A DNA stretch of 64,000 bases from Saccharopolyspora erythraea NRRL 2338 (GTDB lineage: Bacteria > Actinomycetota > Actinomycetes > Mycobacteriales > Pseudonocardiaceae): the NCBI RefSeq assembly GCF_000062885.1, contig NC_009142.1, positions 682,001-746,000 on the forward strand, read 5' to 3'. Positions within the stretch are counted from its first letter, which is position 1. Every line of letters begins with the position of its first letter. Shown here piece by piece: positions 28,258-39,561 of the stretch. Both the position numbers and the translations under genes were made by a program. The notes under the pieces are model-generated. The model searched no databases and was not told the origin of the DNA. It worked only from the letters and a program-made list of their open reading frames with translations.

Positions 28258-28920
28258 ATGACCACCTCCGACCGCTCGCTCGCAGGCGGGCCGCGTCCCA
28301 GGCAGGCGGGAACGCGGCAGGTCAGCGCCCGGCGGGCGGAACTGCTCGACCGGCTGCGCGACCTGTTCCTGGCCGAGGGCTTCGCGCACCTGACGCTCGA
28401 CGACCTCGCGGGCCGCCTGCACTGCTCGAAGTCGACGCTGTACACGCTGGCGGGCAGCAAGGAGCAGCTCGCCGTGCGCGTGGTCGGCCACTACTTCAAG
28501 ACCGCGACCGCCTTCGTGGAGGGCCGCGTCGAGACGGTGACCGACGTCCGCGACCGCATGCGCGTGTACCTTGATGCCGCAGCAGAGGCGCTGCGGCCGG
28601 CATCCCGCGAGTTCATCGAGGACATGGCGGCCAACTCCGCGACCAGGGCCACCTACGAGGCCAACGCGCACGCCGCGGCGGACCGCGTCCGCCGCTACAT
28701 CCGGGACGGCGTCCGCGAGGGCGTCTTCCGCGAGGTGCACGCCGCGCTGGTCGCCGAGATGGTCGGCCGGACGATCAACGGCATCCAGAGTGGCGAGATC
28801 GGTGAGCGCACCGGGCTGTCGGACGCGGAGGCGTTCGCGGCGCTTTCGCAGTTCCTGCTCGGCGGCCTGTCGGCGGAGCAGGGTGACAACGGGCGCGACC
28901 ACAGTTCGGAGGAAAAGTGA
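28258..28920 (+). CDS. TetR-family regulator
   Basis: 220-residue regulator. The helix-turn-helix is near residues 28-70: DLFLAEGFAHLTLDDLAGRL then HCSKSTLYTLAGSKEQL. The C-terminal ligand domain (PF-type unknown) is helical. Divergent from the acyl-CoA dehydrogenase gene, so an acyl-CoA or fatty acid ligand is likely (inference). Its stop overlaps the GTG of the sugar kinase, making the two an operon. Confidence 0.9.
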   Translation: MTTSDRSLAGGPRPRQAGTRQVSARRAELLDRLRDLFLAEGFAHLTLDDLAGRLHCSKSTLYTLAGSKEQLAVRVVGHYFKTATAFVEGRVETVTDVRDRMRVYLDAAAEALRPASREFIEDMAANSATRATYEANAHAAADRVRRYIRDGVREGVFREVHAALVAEMVGRTINGIQSGEIGERTGLSDAEAFAALSQFLLGGLSAEQGDNGRDHSSEEK

Positions 28921-29846
28921 TCGTCATCGGCGGAGAGGCCCTCGTCGACCTCGTCCCTGATCAGTCCACCGCGGACGGCGAGCTCGGGCCGCTGCACCCG
29001 CGGCTGGGCGGCGGCCCGTACAACGTCGCGATCGCGCTGGGCAGGCTCGGCGTGCCGGTGGGCTTCTTCGCGCGCGTCTCCACCGACCAGTTCGGCGACA
29101 AGCTGGTCGAGCGGCTGCACGACTCCAATGTGGACACCTCGCTGGTGCAGCGCGGCCCGCAGCCGACGACGCTGGCCGTGGTGGGGCTGGCCGAGGACGG
29201 TTCGGCCCGCTACAGCTTCCACACCGCCGACACCGCGGTGCGGTTCGTCGAGGACCGGGAGCTGCCCGCCGAGACCTCGGCGGTCGCCTTCGGCACGCTG
29301 GGCATGGTGCTGGAGCCCGCCGCGTCGGTGTACGAGAAGGTGCTGTTCCGCGAGGCCGAGCGCGGCCGGTTCGTCGCCCTCGACCCCAACATCCGCGCCG
29401 ACCTGATCGAGGACCCCTCCGCCTACCGGGAGCGCTTCGCGAGCTGGCTGCCCGCCGTGAGCCTGCTGAAGGTGTCCGAGGAGGACGCCGAGTGGCTGGC
29501 CGGCGGCGAGGACCTGGCGACGGCGCTGCGCCGCTGGCAGCAGGCCGGTCCGGCGGCCGTGGTCATGACCAGGGGCGCGGAGGGGCTGTCGGTGCTCACC
29601 GCCTCCGGCGAGCTGTTCGAGGTGCCCGGCGTGCGGGCCGAGGTCGCCGACACGATCGGCGCGGGCGACACCGTCCAGGCGGCGCTGCTGGGCTGGCTGC
29701 ACCGCAACGACGCGCTTTCGGTCGACGGCGTCCGCGCCCTCGGCCGTGAGGACTGGGAGCGGGCGCTGCGGTTCGCGGCGGCGGCCGCGGCCGTCACCGT
29801 GTCGCGCCCGGGCGCGGAGCCGCCGTTCGCCTCCGAGGTGGACTGA
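28917..29846 (+). CDS. PfkB-family sugar kinase (fructokinase-like)
   Basis: 309-residue ribokinase-fold kinase. The GG start motif appears as LGGGPYNVAIALGRLG and the catalytic/anion-hole motif as DTIGAGDTVQAALLG, with the catalytic Asp in GAGD. It phosphorylates a sugar, probably fructose, using ATP. GTG start overlaps the TetR stop; GGAGG lies just upstream. Linkage to a TetR regulator of fat oxidation is odd and may only reflect shared transcription. Confidence 0.88.
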   Translation: MIVIGGEALVDLVPDQSTADGELGPLHPRLGGGPYNVAIALGRLGVPVGFFARVSTDQFGDKLVERLHDSNVDTSLVQRGPQPTTLAVVGLAEDGSARYSFHTADTAVRFVEDRELPAETSAVAFGTLGMVLEPAASVYEKVLFREAERGRFVALDPNIRADLIEDPSAYRERFASWLPAVSLLKVSEEDAEWLAGGEDLATALRRWQQAGPAAVVMTRGAEGLSVLTASGELFEVPGVRAEVADTIGAGDTVQAALLGWLHRNDALSVDGVRALGREDWERALRFAAAAAAVTVSRPGAEPPFASEVD

Positions 29847-29852
29847 GCGCGG

Positions 29853-29876
29853 ACCCGGACAGCCTCGTCCGGGTCG
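29853..29876 (+). terminator. Terminator 1 after pfkB gene
   Basis: GACCCGGAC (29853-29861) pairs with GTCCGGGTC (29868-29876), 6-nt loop, 6 bp after the stop. Confidence 0.8.
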
Positions 29877-29894
29877 AGCCAGGGCTCGTGGGGT

Positions 29895-29934
29895 CGAACG
29901 TGTGCGGGCGGGTGCGCCTGCCCCCACACGTTCG
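29895..29934 (+). terminator. Terminator 2 after pfkB gene
   Basis: CGAACGTGTG (29895-29904) pairs with CACACGTTCG (29925-29934); the loop can pair further (GGGC with GCCC). A second hairpin in tandem. Confidence 0.75.
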
Positions 29935-30642
29935 CGCCCGACCGCTTGTCAGCCCCGCTCCGCACGTTCGCGCCCGTTTCGAGGCGGCCACTGGCCCGGA
30001 CGGCCGAGACGCGCGGTGCCGGGGAGCGCGGAAATGACCGGCGCCTCGCGGGCGACCCGCTGCGCGCCGTCGGTCCTCGATGGCCGTCCGATGTGACGGG
30101 AGCGGTACCCGGCGTGCCCGCACTTCCGCCCGGGGTGACCGTCGCAGCCTCTCCGCGACGTCACGGTGAGCGACCACGCCCGACTGCCTTCGTCGCAACC
30201 GCGCGGCGACCGCCGGAGACACGGCTGAGCTGAACGCACCACGACACTTTCGGGCGTACGTGCGTGTGTGATGCCACCGTTATGGTGTCGGGCACGCTCG
30301 GACGCCTGGACGAGTGCGGGTACCCGCCAACGGAGGCGCGCACTGGTCACAGCGGTGGTCTGAACCGGTTTCGGAGGGTTGAAATCGGGGCATGCCGAAC
30401 GCGTGCGATCGATGTGATCGTGGTCCCACCTGCCCAAAAGGCCAAACCCGATTGCTGCGCGAGGGCCCTCCTGCGGTCTAGCGTGACTACCGACAGGACC
30501 CCAACGGGGTGGTGCTGCGGCGGTTCGGACACCCCGGCCGGCGCATGTGCGCGATCGACAACGCAGCCCGGACAGCACGGCCGCCCGGGGCGCGGGTCGT
30601 CGGCGACGCAAGCCGCCCCTGACGAGCGCGAGAGGTTCCCGA
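29935..30642. other. gltA upstream region
   Basis: About 700 bp without a convincing gene; open frames here lack the usual codon bias. TAGCGT at 30479-30484 is a possible -10 box for gltA. The length suggests a long leader or several regulatory sites. Confidence 0.4.
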
Positions 30643-31947
<1,305 letters not shown>

Positions 31948-32032
31948 GGTGACGACCGGCGCTGACCCGGTCTGAATCCTTCTCGTAACCGTTCGCGCTC
32001 CGGGGCGGCGCACCCGCCGCCCACACGCATCA

Positions 32033-32075
32033 CGGCCCCGGTGCCCAGGCCGACCCGGCCTGGAACCCGGGGCCG
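32033..32075. terminator. Large bidirectional hairpin
   Basis: Outer arms CGGCCCCG (32033-32040) and CGGGGCCG (32068-32075), inner arms CCAGGCCG (32045-32052) and CGGCCTGG (32056-32063) with a 3-nt loop. Between gltA and the convergent methyltransferase gene. Confidence 0.85.
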
Positions 32076-32120
32076 CTTCGCGTCCGGCGGGTGCCGCTTC
32101 GAAGACCGAAGGCGGGCTTC

Positions 32121-32933
32121 TCAGCGTTCGCGACGCCAGTAGACGCCCATGTAGTCGATCCACTCGACGGGTTCGTGGATGCCGTTGTCCCGGCGGAACT
32201 CGCGCACCGCGGCGCGGCACGGCGGCAGGGCGTAGTCGTCGACGATGACGAAGCCGCCCGGGGAGAGCCTGGGGTAGAGGTGCACCAGGGCGTCCATCGT
32301 CGACTCGTACAGGTCGCCGTCGAGCCGGAGCACCGCGAGCTCGGAGACCGGGGCGGCCGGCAAGGTGTCGGCGAACCAGCCGGGCAGGAACCGCACCTGC
32401 TCGTCGAGCAGTCCGTAGCGGCGGAAGTTGTCCCGCACCACCTCCAGCGGGATTCCGAGCACCTCGTTCATCCGGTGCAGCGCCAGCTCCCGGTCGAGGT
32501 CGTGAGCGCTGCCGTCGGTGTCGGGCATCCCCTCGAAGGAGTCGGCCACCCACACCTGGCGGTCGGTGATGCCGTGCGCGGCGAGGAACGCCCGCATGAA
32601 GATGCACGCGCCGCCCCGCCAGACCCCGGTCTCGGCGAGGTCGCCGGGCACGTCGTCGGCCACCACCCGCTCCAGGCAGTCGTGCAGGTTGTCCAGCCGC
32701 TTGCGCCCGATCATGGTGTGCGCGACCGACGGCCAGTCCAGGCCGTTGCGGCGGCGCTCCGGGTCAAAGCGGGGGTTGCCGCGCGCGTTGGCGTGGTCGA
32801 GCCGGTGGGTGACGTCCTCGTAGACGACGTTGGTGAGGACCCTCTTCATCAGCTCCAGGTACCGGGTGCCGTTGGCGTCCGGCGAACCCGTCCGCTCCCG
32901 CGCGTCCGGCCGCGAGAGCCCGGTGGCGCTCAC
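32121..32933 (-). CDS. TylF/MycF-type sugar O-methyltransferase
   Basis: 270-residue SAM- and metal-dependent methyltransferase of the macrocin O-methyltransferase (TylF, PF05711) family. Typical blocks: [13 protein letters not shown]-like N-terminus, [19 protein letters not shown] (SAM loop), [21 protein letters not shown] and [15 protein letters not shown] (metal-binding acidic residues). Family members methylate the 3-hydroxyl of deoxysugars on macrolides. GTG start overlaps the P450 stop. Last gene of a four-gene minus-strand operon. Substrate unknown. Confidence 0.88.
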   Translation of the reverse strand: MSATGLSRPDARERTGSPDANGTRYLELMKRVLTNVVYEDVTHRLDHANARGNPRFDPERRRNGLDWPSVAHTMIGRKRLDNLHDCLERVVADDVPGDLAETGVWRGGACIFMRAFLAAHGITDRQVWVADSFEGMPDTDGSAHDLDRELALHRMNEVLGIPLEVVRDNFRRYGLLDEQVRFLPGWFADTLPAAPVSELAVLRLDGDLYESTMDALVHLYPRLSPGGFVIVDDYALPPCRAAVREFRRDNGIHEPVEWIDYMGVYWRRER

Positions 32934-34249
32934 GCGTGCACCCGCGCGGCACCGGCGTGGCGGCGGTCGCGCACCTCGTCGTCGGCCCCGGCGGAGTCGA
33001 AGCGGACCGGGAGGCGTTGCAGTCCGCGCAGGATGTTGCTGGCGCGCCAGGGGATCTCCGCGGCGGGTTCGGCGAGCCGGAGCCCGGGGAGCCCGCGCAG
33101 CAGCGCGCCGATGGCGATGCGGCCCTCCATCCGGGCCAGCGGCGCGCCGATGCAGTAGTGGATGCCGTGGCCGAACGACATGTGCGCCGACGGGGGCCGC
33201 GTGATGTCGAGCCGGTCGGCATCGGGGAACTGCCGCTGGTCGCGGTTGGCGGCGGGGACCAGCACGTTGACGATGCTGCCTGCCGGGATCTCGGTGCCTG
33301 CCACCTCGACGTCGGTCGTCGTGACGCGCAGCGTCGTCTTGCTGATCGGCGGTTGGAAGCGCAGCAGCTCCTCCACCGCGCCGTCGATCAGGTCCGGGTG
33401 GTCGCGGAGCAGGGCGAGCTGGCCGGGGTGCTGGAGCAGCGCGTGCACGCCGTTGCCGATGAGGTTCACCGTGGTCTCGTGGCCGGCGATGATCAGCAGC
33501 AGCACGGTGGCGACGAGCTCGTTCTCCGACAGCCGGTCGCCGTCGTCGCGGGCGCTGACCAGCTCGTCGAGCAGCGTCTCGGCCGGTGCGCTGGCCAGCC
33601 ACTCCCGGCTGCGGCGCACCAGCTCGGTCACGTGTTCGCACAGGTGTCGCGCGGCGACCATGCGGTCGGTGCCCTGCTCGCGGGGCGCGGTCATCGACTC
33701 GGTCCAGCGCTGGAAGATCCGGTAGGAGTCGGGCGGGAGACCGAGGACGCGCGCGATCACACCGAACGCGAACGGGTATGCGAACTGCGCGAGCAGGTCG
33801 GCCCGGCCCGCGGGCAGCATCGAGGCGACCAGTTCGTCGGCGAGCCGCTGGGTCGTGGGTCCGAGCCGTTCGATGGTGGCGGGCGAGAAAGCCTTGCCCA
33901 CCAGCCTGCGCAGCCTGGTGTGGTCGGGCGGGTCGCTGTTGAGGAGGTTGTCGAGCAGGTTGTCGCCGTACTCGGCGAACATCGACCTGCCGCCGGCGCG
34001 CAGCGCCTCGCCGAGCCGCCGGGGGTCCTTGCTGAACCTGCTGTCCCCGAGCGCGGCACGCGCCTCGGAGAAAGCGCTGATCTGCCAGGTCACCAGGCCG
34101 CCGGGGCGTTCCTCGCGGTGCACCGCGGCGTGCGGGCAGGCGGCCGCGGGGCTGTGGCGGGACTCGGGCCGGGGGGTGGGGGACTGGTCGGGCTGCACTG
34201 CGGGGTCCTTTCTGGTGGTGTCGGCTCGTCCTCCGCCGGGGCCGGTCAC
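32930..34249 (-). CDS. Cytochrome P450
   Basis: 439-residue soluble bacterial P450. Key motifs: I-helix AGHETTVN (oxygen activation), the ExxR in VEELLRF, and the heme loop [17 protein letters not shown] with the Cys ligand. It resembles macrolide/aglycone-oxidising P450s and needs ferredoxin partners from elsewhere. GTG start overlaps the glycosyltransferase stop; its stop overlaps the next gene. It probably hydroxylates the scaffold handled by this operon (inference). Confidence 0.93.
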   Translation of the reverse strand: MTGPGGGRADTTRKDPAVQPDQSPTPRPESRHSPAAACPHAAVHREERPGGLVTWQISAFSEARAALGDSRFSKDPRRLGEALRAGGRSMFAEYGDNLLDNLLNSDPPDHTRLRRLVGKAFSPATIERLGPTTQRLADELVASMLPAGRADLLAQFAYPFAFGVIARVLGLPPDSYRIFQRWTESMTAPREQGTDRMVAARHLCEHVTELVRRSREWLASAPAETLLDELVSARDDGDRLSENELVATVLLLIIAGHETTVNLIGNGVHALLQHPGQLALLRDHPDLIDGAVEELLRFQPPISKTTLRVTTTDVEVAGTEIPAGSIVNVLVPAANRDQRQFPDADRLDITRPPSAHMSFGHGIHYCIGAPLARMEGRIAIGALLRGLPGLRLAEPAAEIPWRASNILRGLQRLPVRFDSAGADDEVRDRRHAGAARVHA

Positions 34250-35397
34250 GCCGCCAGGTCCTCGACGGTCGCCTCGAACAGCGGCACCAGGTCGGCCGGA
34301 GCGGGCTGCGCGGCGATCTCGTCGGCGATCTTGCGGGTACCGGCGCGCATGCCCTCGTCGGTCAGCACCGCGTGCAGCGTGCGTTCGACGCGGGTCGGGT
34401 CGTCACGGGCGTTGAGCACCGCGGCCAGGTGCAGCGACCGCAGGCGGTCGGCGTTGACGAAGTGGTCGGACCCGTGCGGGAACACCAGTTGCGGGAGCCC
34501 GTGGCACAGGGCGGTGAGCATCGTGCCCGAGCCGCCGTGGTGTACCAGCGCGTCGCAGCTCGCCAGGACCTGGTCGAGCGGAAGCCGCCCGGCGGCCAGC
34601 AACGCCGGGTGCGATTCGACCGGTGGCTCGTCCGCGGCCAGCACGACCTCGGCGCCCAGCCGGTGCGCCGCGTCCAGGACCCGCTCGGCCAGGCCGGACA
34701 CGCCGTCTCCGGTCAGCAGCGTGCCGAAGGAGAGGCAGATCCGCGGGGTCTGAGACCTCGGTGGCAGAGCGGGCCGCTCCGCGCGGCCGTTGTAGGGCAC
34801 GTAGCGGGAGCGGTAGACGGGCGGGGCGTCGTCGCTCTGGAAGCTGGGCGGCACCGGGTCGATCGTGAGCGCACGCCTCGGGGGCGTGCGGGCTTCGAAG
34901 CGGGCGAAGAGGTCGCCGAAGATCCTGCGCAGCTCGCCCCTCGCCGGCGCCGGTGCGGCCAGACCCCACCAGTGCTCGGCGAACGGCACACCGGTGCGGG
35001 CGCAGGCCAGCACCCCGGTGAGGTCGGCCATGTCGCGCAGGACCACGTCCGGGCGCCAGTCGCGGACCAGCGCCTCGGTGCCGGGCAGGGTCTGCTCGAC
35101 CAGGTCGGTCAGCGGGGAGCGGTCGTCGGCGCCGGTGGCGAAGTCGTGCAGCGAGCCGAGGATGGCGTGGTCACCGCCGAACCACGGGAGCCGTCTCAGC
35201 CGCTCCAGGAGGTCCCGCAGGCCGATGGGGCCGTCGGTCACCGCCGCCACCGGCAGGCCCGTGGCGGTCGCCTCCGGCACGAGGTCGCTGGGCGCGGCGA
35301 CAAGCACGTCGTGCCCGGCGCAGCGCAGCGCCCACGCGAACGGGACGAGCGGGTAGAGGTGGCCGGCGGCGGGCAGGCTGCTCAGCAGCACGCGCAT
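34246..35397 (-). CDS. GT1-family macrolide-type glycosyltransferase
   Basis: 383-residue GT-B enzyme. N-terminal [20 protein letters not shown] is the acceptor-domain start of antibiotic glycosyltransferases, and the C-terminal [20 protein letters not shown] then [11 protein letters not shown] is the nucleotide-sugar site. It would transfer a dTDP-deoxysugar to a polyketide-like aglycone or sugar. ATG with AGGAGG upstream. Starts 15 bp after the MycE-like gene. Confidence 0.9.
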   Translation of the reverse strand: MRVLLSSLPAAGHLYPLVPFAWALRCAGHDVLVAAPSDLVPEATATGLPVAAVTDGPIGLRDLLERLRRLPWFGGDHAILGSLHDFATGADDRSPLTDLVEQTLPGTEALVRDWRPDVVLRDMADLTGVLACARTGVPFAEHWWGLAAPAPARGELRRIFGDLFARFEARTPPRRALTIDPVPPSFQSDDAPPVYRSRYVPYNGRAERPALPPRSQTPRICLSFGTLLTGDGVSGLAERVLDAAHRLGAEVVLAADEPPVESHPALLAAGRLPLDQVLASCDALVHHGGSGTMLTALCHGLPQLVFPHGSDHFVNADRLRSLHLAAVLNARDDPTRVERTLHAVLTDEGMRAGTRKIADEIAAQPAPADLVPLFEATVEDLAA

Positions 35398-35412
35398 GAA
35401 AGCCTCCTGGGC

Positions 35413-36630
35413 TCAACGGGCCGTCGTGGCGGCGGCGACGGACTGGCTCGGAGCTTTCGTCCAGAGCGGGATGCCGCCTTCGGCATTCACGCCCTTCTCG
35501 ACGAAAGCGATATTCCGATAGACGTGCAGCGCCACCGTCCGGTCGTCCACGCCGGGCAACGGCACCCCGCCGGAATCGCCTCTTTCCTCGTAGTGCAGTC
35601 CGTCGAGCAACTGGGTCAGCAGCCCGAGCGCGGTACCGGAACCGCGCACAGGCGCGTCGGTTCCGCCGTATTCCGGCCAATAGGAGGTGTGCAGGTCCTC
35701 GATCACGTAGAAGCCGCCGGGGCGGATGTGCGGGAACAGCGCGTGGAAGGAGGTGAGCTGGTGTTCGCCGACGTGGCTTCCGTCGTCCACGACGATGTCG
35801 AACGGCCCCATTTCCTCGGCGATGGCGGTCAGGTACGCCGGGTCGTTCTGGTCGCCGCGAAGGGTGCGGATGCGGGTGCCGTCGAGAAATGACTTGTCGT
35901 AGATGTCGAGCCCGTGCACCAGACCCCGCCGGAAGTAGCGCTTCCACATCTTCAGCGAACCGCCGCCGAAGCCGTCGACGTCGTAACCGCCGATCCCGAT
36001 CTCAAGGAGCCGCACCGGTTCGTCGCGCAGGTCGGCGAAGTGCCGTTCGTAATGCGGGGTGTACCAGTGCAGGCCGCCCCACTTGTCGGTGCCGTAGCGG
36101 ATCGCGAGCGCGTTGAGGCTCGACGAGCCGCCGGAGCAGGCTTCGGCGAGCGCGCTGATGGCGCGGTGCACCGAAGCCATCCGGCGTGCCGCGTCGATGT
36201 CGAGCCTGCCGCCGGAGAACGGGGAGGAGGAGGTGAGCTCGCTGCGGCGGGCCGCGGCTCCGCGCGAACGCCGCGGGCCGAACAGCTCGTTCGCCAGGTC
36301 GACGACGTCGAAGCTGAACCGCGCTTCGGGCGAGTGGCCGGGGTCGTCGGCCACCTCCGGGCGCCGACCGCGCACCAGCGCGATCGGATAACGCACCAGC
36401 GCGGCTCCGTCGGTGATTTCCAGCTCCACCACCACTGGTTCGGAATTGGAGACGTCGCACCGGAAAAGCACTTCGTCCAGCAGTACCCGGCAAACCTCGT
36501 GGAATCCGATTTCGGCCGTGGTGCGGCGGAGTTCACGCTCCTGTCCGCCGGTGGCGAGAATGATGCGCTCGGCGATATGGGTGTGGTCCTGGTCCCGCAA
36601 GTCTGACTCCCCGCATTCGGATGTGTTCAC
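35413..36630 (-). CDS. MycE-type sugar O-methyltransferase
   Basis: 405-residue methyltransferase matching MycE/TylE in length and order. N-terminal domain ILATGGQERELRRTTAEIGF, catalytic domain with GTDKWGGLHWYTPHYERHF, LLEIGIGGYDVDGFGGGSL (SAM), LRGDQNDPAYL and DIVVDDGSHVGEHQLTSF (metal/catalytic). MycE methylates the 2-hydroxyl of 6-deoxyallose in mycinamicin; spinosyn rhamnose methyltransferases are also related. The GTG at 36630 is the only sensible start but has a weak ribosome site. First gene of the four-gene operon. Confidence 0.85.
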   Translation of the reverse strand: MNTSECGESDLRDQDHTHIAERIILATGGQERELRRTTAEIGFHEVCRVLLDEVLFRCDVSNSEPVVVELEITDGAALVRYPIALVRGRRPEVADDPGHSPEARFSFDVVDLANELFGPRRSRGAAARRSELTSSSPFSGGRLDIDAARRMASVHRAISALAEACSGGSSSLNALAIRYGTDKWGGLHWYTPHYERHFADLRDEPVRLLEIGIGGYDVDGFGGGSLKMWKRYFRRGLVHGLDIYDKSFLDGTRIRTLRGDQNDPAYLTAIAEEMGPFDIVVDDGSHVGEHQLTSFHALFPHIRPGGFYVIEDLHTSYWPEYGGTDAPVRGSGTALGLLTQLLDGLHYEERGDSGGVPLPGVDDRTVALHVYRNIAFVEKGVNAEGGIPLWTKAPSQSVAAATTAR

Positions 36631-36863
36631 CGACCTGGGCGTGGGCGGGGAGAGGCGCCGTTTCGGCTGGACCGGAATAGGTGCACCATTGCAATCATTC
36701 CCCCCGTCGGGCCGCCAGATCACCCGCAGGATTGGAGCATGATCGGCGCGGACAGCCCAGGTCTGCCCGCGTTCTTCACACAAACTAGTTATTCTCCGCG
36801 GGTATGGGAATGCGAACGGGTGATCGTCATGATTGCCGAATTTCGACCGATTCGCCGTAGTCG

Positions 36864-38039
36864 TCAGGAACGCCGGAGTGCGTCGCCGAGCCGGACCCGG
36901 GCGCCGGTGCGCAGCACGGCGCCGGCGTACACGCGGCCGCCGAGCCGCAGCAGCGCGGCCGTCGCGACCAGGGTCAGCACGACCGACACCACGAGTTCCC
37001 ACGTCGCGGCGACGCCCAGTGCCGCGCGCATCGGCATGAGCACCGGGGAGAAGCCGGGGACCAGCGACAGCACGGCGCCGGTGGTGCTGTCGGGGTCGCC
37101 CGGCAGCACCGAGACGGCGACGACGAAAGGCAGCACGAGCAGCACGCTCACCGGGCTCACGACGCTCTGCAGCTCCTCCTGGCGCGACACCAGCGACGCG
37201 GCCGCGGCCAGGATCGTGGCGAAGAAGAAGTACCCGAGCACGAACCACACCAGCGTCAGCGCCAGCGAACCGGCCAGCGCGCCCTTCGGCAGCGTGACCG
37301 CGCCGGCGCCCGCCGCCGCGGCCAGGCCGGTGCCGGAGATGATGCCGAACTGGAGCAGGCCGACCAGCCCGATGCCGATCACCTTGCCGGTCAGCAACTG
37401 CCCGGGGCGGATGGTGGACAGCAGGATCTCCACGACCCGGCTGGACTTCTCCTCGACCACGCCCTGCGCGACCGTCTGCCCGGCCATGATCAGGAACATG
37501 TAGAGCATCAGCCCGGCCGCCACGGCGATGCCGATGCGCTCACCCCGCTGCGGGTCGGGCTGTTCGAGGCTGGTGACCAGCACCTGCGCGCTGTCCATGG
37601 TGGAGTGCACCGCGGCCGGGTCCAGCCCGGACTTGGCGAGTTCGGCATCCAGCGCCTGCTGCCTGGCGATGGTGTCCAGCGCGCCCGCCAGCTCCGGGTC
37701 GGCCTGCTGCTCGACGACCAGGCGCAACGCGTCGGGGGCACCGGTGACCAGCGCGTCCAGCTCGCCGTCGCGAAGCCGGGCCAGGCCGGCGGCCTCGTCA
37801 TCGACATCGAGGACCTCCAGGGCCTTGCCGCGCTCGTCCGCGACCACCCGCAGCTGCTCGGCGACGGCGGTGGCCTGCCCTGCCACGCCGACCTTGGTGG
37901 TCTGGTTGGCGCCGACGAACATCGTCACCGCCACGTAGAGACCGAGGATGGCGATCGTGACCAGCGTGCCCACCACGAAGGAGCGCGTCCGGACCCGGGT
38001 GACGACCTCGCGCCGGGCGACCAGCCACACCACGCTCAT
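36864..38039 (-). CDS. ABC-2 exporter permease (NatB-like)
   Basis: 391-residue membrane protein of the ABC2_membrane_3 type: one N-terminal helix (about 21-43), a large extracellular loop to about residue 180, then five to six helices with VVEEKSSRVVEILLSTIRPGQLLTGK between. It forms the channel of an exporter with the ATPase next door; ATGA overlap with it. Its substrate is unknown; proximity to the tailoring operon hints at product export or self-protection (inference). Confidence 0.87.
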   Translation of the reverse strand: MSVVWLVARREVVTRVRTRSFVVGTLVTIAILGLYVAVTMFVGANQTTKVGVAGQATAVAEQLRVVADERGKALEVLDVDDEAAGLARLRDGELDALVTGAPDALRLVVEQQADPELAGALDTIARQQALDAELAKSGLDPAAVHSTMDSAQVLVTSLEQPDPQRGERIGIAVAAGLMLYMFLIMAGQTVAQGVVEEKSSRVVEILLSTIRPGQLLTGKVIGIGLVGLLQFGIISGTGLAAAAGAGAVTLPKGALAGSLALTLVWFVLGYFFFATILAAAASLVSRQEELQSVVSPVSVLLVLPFVVAVSVLPGDPDSTTGAVLSLVPGFSPVLMPMRAALGVAATWELVVSVVLTLVATAALLRLGGRVYAGAVLRTGARVRLGDALRRS

Positions 38040-38935
38040 GCGACGGGCTCCTCGGTGACGACGTTGTGGAACAGCTCGGTCAGCGTCGGCCGCAGACGCC
38101 GGAACTCCCGCACCGGCCCCGCCGCCACCGCCGCGCGGAGCACGGCCTGGTCGTCGGTGCCGTCGGTCAGCTCCAGGGTCGTGCGGTCGCGGTCGACGCC
38201 CACGACCCGCACACCGGGCAGGTCGCGCGCCCACGCACCTCCACCGTCCGGGCCGTCGACGACCAGCCGCGCCGGCCCCGCATCGCGCAGCTCGGCGACT
38301 GTGCCGCAGGCAACCATCCGACCGTCGCGCACGATCCCGACGCGGTCGCACAACCGCTCGACGAGGTCGAGCTGGTGACTGGTGAACACCACCGGCACAC
38401 CGGCCGCACAACGGTCCCGCAGCACCTCGCTCATCACCTCCACGGCCACCGGGTCGAGCCCGGAGAACGGCTCGTCGAGAACCAGGACCTCGGGGTCGTG
38501 CACCAGCGCAGCCGCGAGCTGCACCCGCTGCTGGTTGCCGAGGCTGAGCTTCTGCACCTCCTCGTCGCGACGCTCGGACAGGCCGAGCCGCCCGGTCCAC
38601 AGCTCGGCGGCATCGGCGGCACGCGCGCGGGACATGCCGTGCAACTCACCGAGATAGGCGAGCTGGGCGGCAACACGCATCTTGGGGTAAAGACCCCGCT
38701 CCTCGGGCATGTAGCCGATCCGGCGGCGCGCATCCAGATCCAGCGGCGCACCGTTCCACCGCACCTCACCGGCGTCGGCGGCCAGCACCCCGAGCGCGAT
38801 CCGCATGGTGGTCGTCTTACCCGCCCCATTGCTGCCGACGAACCCGAACATCTCGCCCGCGTGCACGGAGAACGTCATCCCCTCCAGCGCAACGACGTCC
38901 CCGTAGCGCTTGGAGACGTTGTCGACCTCCAGCAC
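38036..38935 (-). CDS. ABC exporter ATPase (NatA-like)
   Basis: 299-residue ABC ATPase. Walker A GSNGAGKTT, signature LSLGNQQRVQLAAAL, Walker B VLVLDEPFSGLDPVA and switch His in TSHQLDLVERLCDR, with a C-terminal regulatory domain. The GTG at 38935 follows AGGGGG by 6 nt; a GTG six codons earlier is also open. Partner of the permease by ATGA overlap. Confidence 0.9.
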   Translation of the reverse strand: MLEVDNVSKRYGDVVALEGMTFSVHAGEMFGFVGSNGAGKTTTMRIALGVLAADAGEVRWNGAPLDLDARRRIGYMPEERGLYPKMRVAAQLAYLGELHGMSRARAADAAELWTGRLGLSERRDEEVQKLSLGNQQRVQLAAALVHDPEVLVLDEPFSGLDPVAVEVMSEVLRDRCAAGVPVVFTSHQLDLVERLCDRVGIVRDGRMVACGTVAELRDAGPARLVVDGPDGGGAWARDLPGVRVVGVDRDRTTLELTDGTDDQAVLRAAVAAGPVREFRRLRPTLTELFHNVVTEEPVA

Positions 38936-39066
38936 ATTCGCCCCCTGTCGCACACGAACCGGCGAACCTCACCCTATAGGGCGTCGCACCCCTCCCACCC
39001 GTCTCACGCACACGGGCGGTGCAGGTTCTCATCCCGTCGACCTGGCGCCAGCCCTTAGACGGGATC

Positions 39067-39561
39067 TCATTTGGGGTTGTTATGGGTGAGCAGATCCAGT
39101 TTGGCGGCGCGGCGGTAGCAGATCACCGCGCAGGCCAGGCTGGCGAATGCCGCGTAGTGGGCGGCCTTGCGCTCGTAGCGGCGAGCCAGCCGACGGAACC
39201 GGGAAACCCACTCCAGGGTGCGTTCGATGACGTAGCGGTGGCGTCCCAGCCGGGTGGTCGACTCGATACCCCGGCGAGCGATCCGGGCGATGATTCCTCT
39301 CCGACGCAACGCGTGTCGGCAGACCGGATAGTCGTAGCCCTTGTCGGCGTGCAGCTTGCGCGGCCGACGTCGAGGCCGTCCGGCAGACCCTCTGACCGGC
39401 GCAACCGCATCGATCACCGTCTGAAGTTCCCGGTGATCGTTGCGGTTGGCCGCGGAGATGACCACGGCCAGCGGGATGCCACTGCGGTCGCTCATCGCGT
39501 GGATCTTCGAGCCGGGCTTGCCTCGATCCACCGGGCTGGGGCCGGTCAGGTCCCCCTTTTG
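39067..39561 (-). CDS. IS5-type transposase, OrfB part (by -1 frameshift)
   Basis: The -1 frame relative to OrfA continues the DDE transposase: DRGKPGSKIHAMSDRSGIPL, KLHADKGYDYP with the second Asp, and HRYVIERTLEWVSRFRRLAR with the catalytic Glu. It has no start of its own at the right place; the full enzyme needs slippage at the A4G5 run (CAA AAG read in place of AAA AGG). Confidence 0.82.
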   Translation of the reverse strand, partial: QKGDLTGPSPVDRGKPGSKIHAMSDRSGIPLAVVISAANRNDHRELQTVIDAVAPVRGSAGRPRRRPRKLHADKGYDYPVCRHALRRRGIIARIARRGIESTTRLGRHRYVIERTLEWVSRFRRLARRYERKAAHYAAFASLACAVICYRRAAKLDLLTHNNPK

